Shown here: one piece after another, positions 54,478 to 63,094 of the stretch
Position numbering within the stretch: position 1 is the stretch's first letter
Layout: each line of letters begins with the position of its first letter
Assembly (NCBI RefSeq): GCF_000147335.1
Contig: NC_014501.1
Span: 3,718,300 to 3,782,299 of the forward strand
DNA length: 64,000 nt
From: Gloeothece verrucosa PCC 7822
Lineage (GTDB): Bacteria; Cyanobacteriota; Cyanobacteriia; Cyanobacteriales; Microcystaceae
Direction of reading: 5' to 3'
Translations under genes and position numbers: made by a program
Notes under the pieces: model-generated
The model's database searches: none
What the model saw: the letters and a program-made list of their open reading frames with translations, nothing else
Told to the model about the DNA's origin: nothing

Positions 54478-55245
54478 ATGCACCATAATCCAGTAAAAAT
54501 TGAAAATCTCAGCTATAATTATCCTGACGGAACACAAGCCCTACAAAACATTAACTTGTCAATACAAGCTAATGAGCGAGTGGCCTTAATTGGCGCTAAC
54601 GGTTCAGGAAAATCTACCCTACAGTTTCATCTCAATGGAATTTTTCTTCCTCAAGCAGGACAAATTCAAGTAGGAGAATGGCCGGTCAATGAGCAAAATT
54701 TAACAGAAATTCGCAATTTTGTCGGTTTAGTCTTTCAAAATCCTGATGATCAGTTATTTATGTCCACCGTTTGGGAAGATGTGGCCTTTGGTCCCATGAA
54801 TAGGGGTTTAGAAGGAGAACAATTAGAACAGCGCGTTATTGAAGCGATGGAGTCTGTCAATATCGATCCTCATACCTACGCACACCGTAACCCCGATAAC
54901 TTATCCGGGGGAGAAAAAAAACGAGTGGCCATTGCTGGAGTTTTAGCGATGGAACCTCAGATTTTAGTCCTAGATGAACCTTCTGCACAATTAGATCCCC
55001 GTTCCCGTCGTCAGTTATTAGAGTTGTTAAAAACCCTTCCTTTAACTCAATTGGTCGCCACACACGATTTAGATTTAGCGGTGGAATTATGCGATCGCAC
55101 TGTGATTTTGAGTCAGGGTCAAGTGGTCTATGATGGCGATACAGTAGAAGTGATGAATGATGCGGATTTTCTCCAACAACACGCCCTAGAACCTCCCTTA
55201 TGTTACAGCCGCCCTTACTGTAACTTAGCAGATGCCCCTATGTAA
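54478..55245 (+). CDS. cbiO: ECF transporter ATPase CbiO
   Basis: At 255 residues this contains one ABC ATPase with Walker A GANGSGKST, Q-loop GLVFQNPDDQLF, signature LSGGEKKR, Walker B ILVLDEPSAQLD and the switch histidine in VATHDLDL. The PDDQLFMSTVWEDVAFGP stretch is specific to CbiO/EcfA. It completes the ECF transporter whose other subunits lie divergent, 393 bases away. The usual cbiMNQO order is broken here. It is convergent with the NicO-type gene. Confidence 0.93.
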   Translation: MHHNPVKIENLSYNYPDGTQALQNINLSIQANERVALIGANGSGKSTLQFHLNGIFLPQAGQIQVGEWPVNEQNLTEIRNFVGLVFQNPDDQLFMSTVWEDVAFGPMNRGLEGEQLEQRVIEAMESVNIDPHTYAHRNPDNLSGGEKKRVAIAGVLAMEPQILVLDEPSAQLDPRSRRQLLELLKTLPLTQLVATHDLDLAVELCDRTVILSQGQVVYDGDTVEVMNDADFLQQHALEPPLCYSRPYCNLADAPM

Positions 55246-55261
55246 GAAAGGGATAACCAAT

Positions 55262-56605
55262 TCAGCTTTGCTCACCGTAAGGAATAGGTTCCGTTAAAGA
55301 ATATATTTGTCCCACAGCTTGATAGGTTAATCCTAAACCAATAAAAGTAATTAATAAAGCACTCACAAGGGGAACAAATTTAATCATTTTAATCTGAGTA
55401 GGAATACGTTCAAATAAATGCTTGGCACTGACTAATAAGAGTCCTATGGCGGTTAATGTTCCTGTCAACCCTAAACTAAAAATAAAAACCAGTAATAATC
55501 CCAAACCCGTTTGTCCTAATGCGATCATACTTAACAGTAACACTAAAGCCGCCGGACAAGGAACTAACCCCCCTGCAATTCCTAAAGCCATTAAACCCCG
55601 CCAACTCATCAAAGATTCATCTTGAGCAGGCAATAAGTGAGTATGGGAATGATGATGGTGATGATCATGATGATGATGGTGATCATGGTCATGGTCATGA
55701 TGGATATGTTTACCCTTTTTAACGGGAAAAGCCAGACGATCCTTGAGCAAATTGACCCCGATCAGCAAAATCATTAAACCTGAAACTAAACTTAACCAAG
55801 GATAAAACTGAATAGGTAATAAATATTGAGAAGCAATTAAAGTAATGATTCCCAACGCAAAAACCCCAAGAGTATGAGTAATGGTTGTAGTTAATCCTAA
55901 AAACAGCGCGTGTTTTGCCTTGGCTTTTGATCCCACTAAATAAGCACCCACAAGGGTTTTCCCATGACCCGGTGATAAAGCATGAATCGCTCCCCAAGAA
56001 AAAGCCACCGCAAAAGCAATTAATCCACCACCACTCAGCAGTTTTCCTCGTCCCTTATTTAACTCGACTCTAAGCACTCTATGCTTGGGCATTAAAGTAT
56101 AATTCTTCAGTTCTCCATTGTTTAAAATGGTTGCTAGACAATGAGTATTATAAGTTTTATCAAATAAATTATAATCAATTTTTAGCTCGGTAATTGGTTC
56201 AGCCCATCGATATTTTAAAGTGATGCTTTTGTGGCTATTACTGGCTGATAAATTAGTCCCAAATAGCCCTTTTTTGCTGGCATTTACGGTTACGAATCCT
56301 GGCTCTCCTTTCCCATTAGTTATCAGAAGATATTCGTTAAAAAATGCGGCTAAGTTTTGTCGATTTTTTTCAATTTCTGACGAAGATAAACGCTGATTTT
56401 GATCCTCATCAGCCCAGGCCAGTAAATGAGTGGATAAACTAAGATTAACTTGAGCCTCCTCGGGTTTAATTACCACATCTAGCAGGGATAAATCCGCTAC
56501 ATGAGACTGACTGGGCAGAGCGAAAAAATTTGATAAGATTAATGCTCCTAAAAATATGAGCAAATTGTGTTTAATCCACCGTTTTATTCTTCTCATCTCT
56601 ACCAT
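55262..56605 (-). CDS. NicO-type nickel/cobalt permease with His-rich loop
   Basis: At 447 residues this has an N-terminal signal or anchor (HNLLIFLGALILSNFFALP) and a luminal/periplasmic domain to about 190 (DLSLLDVVIKPEEAQVNLSL). About six membrane helices follow from 195, with AIHALSPGHGKTLVGAYLVG as the HxxxxGHGK-type metal motif. Between helices lies a loop with about 18 His and Asp residues (HHDHDHDHHHHHDHHH). This fits NicO/RcnA-type permeases, usually exporters. It converges with cbiO. Whether it imports or exports is not clear. Confidence 0.88.
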   Translation of the reverse strand: MVEMRRIKRWIKHNLLIFLGALILSNFFALPSQSHVADLSLLDVVIKPEEAQVNLSLSTHLLAWADEDQNQRLSSSEIEKNRQNLAAFFNEYLLITNGKGEPGFVTVNASKKGLFGTNLSASNSHKSITLKYRWAEPITELKIDYNLFDKTYNTHCLATILNNGELKNYTLMPKHRVLRVELNKGRGKLLSGGGLIAFAVAFSWGAIHALSPGHGKTLVGAYLVGSKAKAKHALFLGLTTTITHTLGVFALGIITLIASQYLLPIQFYPWLSLVSGLMILLIGVNLLKDRLAFPVKKGKHIHHDHDHDHHHHHDHHHHHSHTHLLPAQDESLMSWRGLMALGIAGGLVPCPAALVLLLSMIALGQTGLGLLLVFIFSLGLTGTLTAIGLLLVSAKHLFERIPTQIKMIKFVPLVSALLITFIGLGLTYQAVGQIYSLTEPIPYGEQS

Positions 56606-57187
56606 TAATATAATTACTTAAATTTTATTTGTTTTATTATTTATTCTGATGGTTAAAATTTTAATTTAGTTCCTCTAAAATGTTTACCCTAAATTTGCTC
56701 AAAATTTTGCCAATAATAGCTTTTAAAAGCCTTAATTTTTTAAACGAGAGTTATCAATCCTTAAATACATATTTTATTTAATTTGTCAAATTTAATTTTT
56801 TATGCGTTACATAACTACATAAAAAAAGTGTCTCGATATTTAGCGTTCTGGCTGAGTTCTCTCTTTGATTTGTTGAGCTTTTTTTCTGAAAGTGTTTTAG
56901 AATAAGGCTTTTAAAGCTTTTTTTCTCAAGAGTCAATAAAAGTAGACATAAATATCCCTATTATGAAATTCTAGCAAATCTCTAGAATGACGCAATTTCA
57001 TCAATTAATAAAAAACTTTCTCAATTAATTATTAAGTTTTGTAAAGTTTTAAGAAATGTAAATTTTAAAATTTCAAACAAAACAGGAAAATCAATAAGTT
57101 TAGCTAAAGATAAGAACGAAGAACATGAGCAAAAAGCGATCATCGCCTATGGGATCAAACCACGATCAATGCTAAAATTCACAGTTA
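56606..57187. other. AT-rich leader region before the thiC riboswitch
   Basis: These 580 bases are strongly AT-rich with long T- and A-runs and no coding frame. It should contain the promoters of the NicO-type gene (leftward) and of thiC (rightward). A GCGATCATCGCC segment near 57138 is a degenerate HIP1 site. Nothing else was recognised. Confidence 0.6.
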
Positions 57188-58657
<1,470 letters not shown>

Positions 58658-58735
58658 TAGTCAGTGGTCAGTGGTTAGTGGTCTTTAAAGGCGCTCTTCT
58701 GTGAGTGGCCATTTCCATTAGCTTTTACAGCTTAA

Positions 58736-58773
58736 AACTAATGACTACTGACTAATGACCAATGACTAATGAC
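58736..58773. repeat. Heptamer repeat tract after thiC
   Basis: Imperfect tandem heptamers of the TAATGAC kind run up to the edge of the palindromic repeat. Same family as the tracts at 13.2, 18.2, 50.0 and 54.4 kb. Confidence 0.75.
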
Positions 58774-58777
58774 ATTT

Positions 58778-58849
58778 GTAGGGTGGGTTAGGCGCGGCGA
58801 TGATTTTGATAAGAAAGCGATAACTTTTGATCCGTGCCGTAACCCACCA
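58778..58849. repeat. Dispersed palindromic repeat, copy 2
   Basis: This copy has the same 17-base opening (gtagggtgggttaggcg) as the one at 14811-14882 and the same closing cgtaacccacc, with about 70% identity in the middle by eye. The orientation is the same in both copies. Confidence 0.75.
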
Positions 58850-59128
58850 TAGACTATTTTGTATCTTGGTGAACATTTTTCCCCACGATGCCGAAAGAGC
58901 CTTTTAGATTAGCGTTATTAAAGACAATTTGTCAAAAAAAATCATGTCTTAAAAAGATTGCTACAGAAATTTTTTGTTTAATTTTATTAAAATAAAGTAG
59001 GCAAAGATTAATTTGTAACATGGTTTTTAAGACTTGAGCAAAATCAGATATAAATTAGTTACTCAAGTAAGGTTTTATTATTAAGTTAACTGATCAATAA
59101 ACTTTTTGTTTAAGCATAAGGAAGCCGC

Positions 59129-60928
59129 TCAAGATAAAGTGTTTGAATTACTATTTAAATAAATCTTATTAGCGAGTTTTTCCTCTAAATTAATAAAATA
59201 CAATCTTTTTTCTGACTGGTAATCAGTAGCCATTAAAAGCCTAAACTGATCATAAAAAGCCATCGCCGTGATTTCCTCTTCCACTTGAAAGCCGCCTAAC
59301 TTTTCCCCTCTAATACCCAATAAAATAACCTTTCCTTGACGAGAAGCTAATAAAAAACCCCAAGGCTGTCCTAAAATAAAATCCGGTTTAATTTCTAAGG
59401 GAATGCGAGTGACTTTTAAAGGTTTTAAATTAATCAAAATTCCTAAGATTTTTTCACTCACTTCTAGAGCAAAAATCTGATCAGGCAAATGTGAATTAGA
59501 GACGAGCGAATGAAGACTAATAGATAAAGAAAAAAACCTCCATAAATTCCCGCGTCTAGTCAATAATGTAAATTGTGTTTTCGGCTTTTTTTCTTCAGCC
59601 GAATTAATAATCATTCCATGACGACTATCTAGCGTAACTAATTGAGAGTCAATTGAACAATTAATAGAAGTTTTAACTCGTTCTAAATTGGGCAATTTCA
59701 GAAATTGCAAAACCTGAGAAGAAGATATAAAAGCTAACCAATGACCTCCAGGTGCAATAGCACTAATTTGATTCAGTCTAGATACACAGACTTGCTGTTG
59801 CTGAAAAATTTGTCCTGCATCATGAGATTTCCGAAAATAGGAAATACAAGAACCTTCATTAACTGGCGAGTCTGTAACAGTTAAACATCCTTGAGAATGA
59901 GAAAATAACTTAACTAATGAACCCTTCAAGGGAACCTGCCACTCTTGAGGTTTTCCCACTAAACTAGAATCGGGATAAATTTGACAACAAAGTTTATCTT
60001 CTATTCCCAGATAAACACACTGCTTATCCACCGCTAAATGGCTAACTCGTTGAGGTAAAGAAACTTGATGAATAATATTTAATGAAGTGGCATTAGGGAC
60101 AGAAGACAGCGAAGTAAATAATTGCACCGAAGACGAATTAAAGCCTAATGTTTCCGAAGCGAGACGAACAGATTTTAACATTTCCTCGGTACTTTTAAAC
60201 CGTCGTTGCGGCAACTTACGCAAAGCTTTTTCAATGATAGAACTGAGTAAAGGAGGAATCGTATTAGGAATCGTTACTGTCTTACTCAAATGCGCTGTCA
60301 TCAATTCGCCAGGATAGCCAGAAAAAGGACGGTATCCCACTAAAAGCTCAAACAAAATAATACCAACAGCATATAAATCTGAAGCAAAAGAATGTTTTCC
60401 ATAAAATCGTTCTGGGGCCATATAAGCTGGCGAACCCGTATAGCCGCCACTTTGACTATTAATTTCTTCTATCAAGCGAGCAATGCCAAAATCAGAAATA
60501 TGGGCACTCCAACTACTCGGTTTTAGCTTCAGTAAAATATTCTCGGGTTTAATATCACAATGAATGATTTGACGGCTATGGGCATGAGCTAAACCTGATA
60601 GAATATCTTCTACTAAGTTTAACTTTTGCTTTAAACTTAATTGCTCTTGGGAGTTAATTAAATCTCGTAACGTTCCTCCCTCACAGTAGTCCATCACCAC
60701 ATAACGACCCGTCCGATTATATTCTAGACCCGTACAGCCAACAATATTAGGATGTTTTAGAGTCAGTAAGTAGGAAATTTCTCGCAAAAACTTATGAGTA
60801 GGAAAGCGCTTAAGTTCCAAATCCTTAAGTGCAACAATTTCTCCCGTTTGACGGTCAACAGCACAAAATACTCGACCAAACTGTCCCTGTCCAATAAGTC
60901 CTAAAATTCGGTAATAGGAGCGATACAT
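59129..60928 (-). CDS. Eukaryotic-type serine/threonine kinase with C-terminal sensor-like region
   Basis: The 599-residue protein has an active kinase domain at about 5-265: glycine loop GQGQFG (13-18), Lys35, IIHCDIKPENIL with catalytic Asp125, DFG at 146-148 and SPAYMAPE. No membrane helix is seen. Residues about 290-590 are beta-rich, with repeated short strands such as CVYLGIEDKLCCQIYPD, GHWLAFISSSQVLQFL and GFLLASRQGKVILLG. They resemble a degenerate beta-propeller that might bind a partner. It stands alone, with gaps on both sides. Substrates are unknown. Confidence 0.9.
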   Translation of the reverse strand: MYRSYYRILGLIGQGQFGRVFCAVDRQTGEIVALKDLELKRFPTHKFLREISYLLTLKHPNIVGCTGLEYNRTGRYVVMDYCEGGTLRDLINSQEQLSLKQKLNLVEDILSGLAHAHSRQIIHCDIKPENILLKLKPSSWSAHISDFGIARLIEEINSQSGGYTGSPAYMAPERFYGKHSFASDLYAVGIILFELLVGYRPFSGYPGELMTAHLSKTVTIPNTIPPLLSSIIEKALRKLPQRRFKSTEEMLKSVRLASETLGFNSSSVQLFTSLSSVPNATSLNIIHQVSLPQRVSHLAVDKQCVYLGIEDKLCCQIYPDSSLVGKPQEWQVPLKGSLVKLFSHSQGCLTVTDSPVNEGSCISYFRKSHDAGQIFQQQQVCVSRLNQISAIAPGGHWLAFISSSQVLQFLKLPNLERVKTSINCSIDSQLVTLDSRHGMIINSAEEKKPKTQFTLLTRRGNLWRFFSLSISLHSLVSNSHLPDQIFALEVSEKILGILINLKPLKVTRIPLEIKPDFILGQPWGFLLASRQGKVILLGIRGEKLGGFQVEEEITAMAFYDQFRLLMATDYQSEKRLYFINLEEKLANKIYLNSNSNTLS

Positions 60929-61340
60929 TCACCGATTGCCTTCCTTTTGGGCGCTCATTTATTTGTTATTGTAGTATAAATTCTCAAAAAATTAGTAACT
61001 CATAAAAAAATAGCTGAGTATAATTAAATTTAAATTTTGGCTGATTGATCGGATTTCTAACTATACAGTTATCCAACAAGGCTATCAGACAGTTTATAAA
61101 GATCCCCGAAACCCAAGGCAAGCGTTGACGGTGAGTTAGACTTTACGGGAAAGCGCAGAGAATTTGAAAAAAATAATTTAGCAAAAGTTATATAAAATTA
61201 TTTGATAATTAGCTTATTTTATAATTTAGGGGGATTTTTGAATCTTCTGCCGTAATAGATTTACACCGCACTTGTCACCCTCAGTGTTAGTTCCGCTATT
61301 AAATCGTGTTTTTTTAATTATTAATTCAAGAGGAAATAAA
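60929..61340. other. Region upstream of the first crcB gene
   Basis: It should hold promoters for the kinase (leftward) and crcB (rightward). No fluoride (crcB-type) riboswitch pattern was found. A stretch at about 61022-61140 stays open for about 40 codons (reading YTVIQQGYQTVYKDPRNPRQ) without a start codon and may be a gene remnant; I cannot identify it. Confidence 0.45.
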
Positions 61341-61733
61341 GTGGATTCTCCATTAGTATTTACTTTAATGATCGCCATTGGAGCCGTGCCGGGCGCGCTC
61401 AGTCGATATTTTGTGACCGAGTGGACAAAATCGGCTTTCGGTACTAAATTCCCTTACGGAACATTTGTGATTAATCTTACAGGCTGTTTGTTGATGGGTT
61501 TTTTCTTCACCCTTTCCAAAGGCATAACAGGTTATCCGAAGGAATTAGACTTATTGATTAGAACGGGTTTTTTAGGCTCTTACACGACCTTTTCCACCTA
61601 CGGCTACGATGCCCTGTCCTTGTGGCGTAATAAAAACACTGGTGCAACACTTTTTTACTGGGCTGGTAGTGCAGTATTTGGCGTAATTGCTGTGTATTTA
61701 GGGGTCAGCATTGCTCATGTTTTTGTCCGGTAA
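61341..61733 (+). CDS. crcB: Fluoride exporter CrcB/Fluc, first copy
   Basis: The GTG start used gives 130 residues and has AGAGGA 7-12 bases upstream; a TTG 23 codons earlier adds a tail unlike the family. Four membrane helices are expected. Marks are GAVPGALSRYFVTEW, YGTFVINLTGCLLMGF with the pore Asn, and TGFLGSYTTFSTYGYD. CrcB proteins work as dual-topology dimers that release fluoride. It is followed after 75 bases by a second crcB, so the channel may be a heterodimer. Confidence 0.9.
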   Translation: MDSPLVFTLMIAIGAVPGALSRYFVTEWTKSAFGTKFPYGTFVINLTGCLLMGFFFTLSKGITGYPKELDLLIRTGFLGSYTTFSTYGYDALSLWRNKNTGATLFYWAGSAVFGVIAVYLGVSIAHVFVR

Positions 61734-61808
61734 AAACTCCCTCATTTCTTGAGTCATAAAAATTGATAAAGATTCAATAGCAATACCACTAATTAAAGGA
61801 TAGTCAAA

Positions 61809-62222
61809 ATGTTGAAAAATTCTGTCACTCGTGCTGCATTAGCCGTTGCTATCGGAGCAATACCTGGTGCATTAAGCCGCTACTATATTACCGAATATAC
61901 CAAGTCCGTTTTCGGCAAAGATTTTGCTTACTATGGAACTTTTTTTATCAACGTAACTGGCTGTTTAATTATTGCCTATTTGTTAACCTTAGCCGCCGAG
62001 AGAATCAGAAATTTTTCCCCCGAACTGCGTTTAATGCTGACAACGGGATTTTGTGGAGCTTATACCACTTTTTCAACCTTTGGGTTAGAAACCAGGACTC
62101 TACTAGACAAAGGGGATTCAACCACGCTCATCTATTGGCTAGGTAGCATCATTGTGGGGATGCTAGGAGTCAACCTAGGAGTGATGTTAGCTAGATTAAA
62201 TCAAAAATCATCCCTTGAATAA
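61809..62222 (+). CDS. crcB: Fluoride exporter CrcB/Fluc, second copy
   Basis: At 137 residues this repeats the first copy's architecture: GAIPGALSRYYITEY, YGTFFINVTGCLIIAY and TGFCGAYTTFSTFGLE. The two copies share about half their residues by eye and clearly arose by duplication. Loops differ in charge (RIRNFSPELR here, TGYPKELDLL in copy 1), which is common when the two subunits are fixed in opposite orientation. TAAAGGA precedes the ATG. Confidence 0.92.
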   Translation: MLKNSVTRAALAVAIGAIPGALSRYYITEYTKSVFGKDFAYYGTFFINVTGCLIIAYLLTLAAERIRNFSPELRLMLTTGFCGAYTTFSTFGLETRTLLDKGDSTTLIYWLGSIIVGMLGVNLGVMLARLNQKSSLE

Positions 62223-62336
62223 TTGAAGTGGCAGGGTGGGACAGTTAATAGCTTGAACTTTCCCACTTTTTTCCTTAAAAAATGTTCATTATTCTAGCTT
62301 CAACATATACTAGAGTATTCAATTTCTAAACTATTT

Positions 62337-62648
62337 ATGACATTATATAAAGAAAATTAATCTATTGAACTTATCGAAACTAGCTTTAACAAAATAAAAC
62401 CTAGTGCGGGGGAATTCTTCTCAAGTTTTTACAAAAAACTCTTTGATGCTTATCCAGAAACTCAACATTTGTTTAGATTGGACTCCGGAAGTAGCTCAAG
62501 CTTGGCTTAACATTTACACTAAGAAGTTATTAAAAGTAATAATCAAATTACCCCCGAAGAATGACAAGCTTTTGGAGAGCTTAATTTAAAACAGACTCAG
62601 GAATTTATTGATATTCTTTGGCAAGAATTAGATAATTTGAAATTGTAA
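62337..62648 (+). pseudogene. Decayed globin gene
   Basis: From the ATG the frame reads seven codons to a stop, then continues in frame as SIELIETSFNKIKPSAGEFF, then SSFYKKLFDAYPETQHLF, a typical globin helix A-C region. It then runs into another stop. In the next frame DWTPEVAQAWLNIYTKK is the globin C-terminal H-helix motif. The first frame finally reads through EFIDILWQELDNLKL to a stop. About 60 central residues, including the proximal histidine region, are missing. It was probably a single-domain or flavohaemoglobin-type globin. Confidence 0.8.
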
Positions 62649-62702
62649 CTTTAGAGGCTGTCCTAACAGACACCTGTTACCAACCCTCTAATATGGGTAA
62701 AG

Positions 62703-62897
62703 CTATTGCCCAAACTCCACTCTAGCCTGTTCCACAATTTCCACTGTAACCTCATCCATTCCTGCCGCTCTAGCTAACTCTTCTATCCGTTGCCGTGCTT
62801 GGGTACGCACAAAAAAAGGGATCTGTTTCAGCTTGGCTTTAGCTTGGGGTGTCCAATGAGGAGTATCGGTAAAATCAACATCTGTCATAGTCTTCAT
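62703..62897 (-). CDS. Stand-alone PCP-reductase C-terminal domain protein
   Basis: At 64 residues this consists of the small domain found at the C-terminus of the light-independent protochlorophyllide reductase subunit B. The text [20 protein letters not shown], with [20 protein letters not shown], matches it. A free copy occurs in many cyanobacteria; its role is unproven. An alternative ATG lies at codon 4. No other chlorophyll gene is adjacent. The globin remnant lies next to it on the other strand. Confidence 0.85.
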   Translation of the reverse strand: MKTMTDVDFTDTPHWTPQAKAKLKQIPFFVRTQARQRIEELARAAGMDEVTVEIVEQARVEFGQ

Positions 62898-63027
62898 GAA
62901 GGGTTAGATTTCTATACTTATTGTGTCTTTCTTCATCTATAGTAACGGTTTTCGGTACGGATTGAGCTTAACTTTCTGGGTCTTGCGACATAATGAATTA
63001 ATAATAACACCAGTAGCGCCCAATAAA

Positions 63028-63052
63028 TAGAGACGTAAGGGCAACGTCTCTA
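63028..63052 (-). terminator. Palindromic repeat at the end of kaiC
   Basis: A 9-bp stem (tagagacgt/acgtctcta) with a 7-base loop lies 43 bases after the kaiC stop. On the minus strand it is followed by TTTATT, so it can act as a terminator. The same stem sequence occurs at 11409-11432 after the serpin gene. Confidence 0.65.
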
Positions 63053-63094
63053 CAGAATAAAAATAATTTTGTCAAAAGTTAATTAATAACTGAT

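Larger units (their letters stand above)
58658..59128. other. Gap between thiC and kinase gene, with repeats
   Basis: A tcagtggtcagtggttagtgg tract (as three short pieces) lies at about 58659-58682, then heptamers at 58736-58773 and the palindromic repeat at 58778-58849. The right part is AT-rich and holds no clear gene. This gap is between convergent thiC and the kinase, and no strong terminator was seen. Confidence 0.6.

Noticed and set aside
55519..55722. Reading frames on the plus strand across the His-rich region
   Set aside because: They arise from the repetitive codons of the histidine-rich loop on the other strand and have no independent support.
61022..61140. Open stretch of about 40 codons upstream of crcB
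   Set aside because: It has no start codon, is preceded by a stop and matches no family I know. It may be a gene remnant, but the evidence is too thin for a feature.
60929..61340. Possible fluoride riboswitch before crcB
   Set aside because: The conserved crcB-motif blocks could not be found by eye. The region is AT-rich without the expected pseudoknot sequence.
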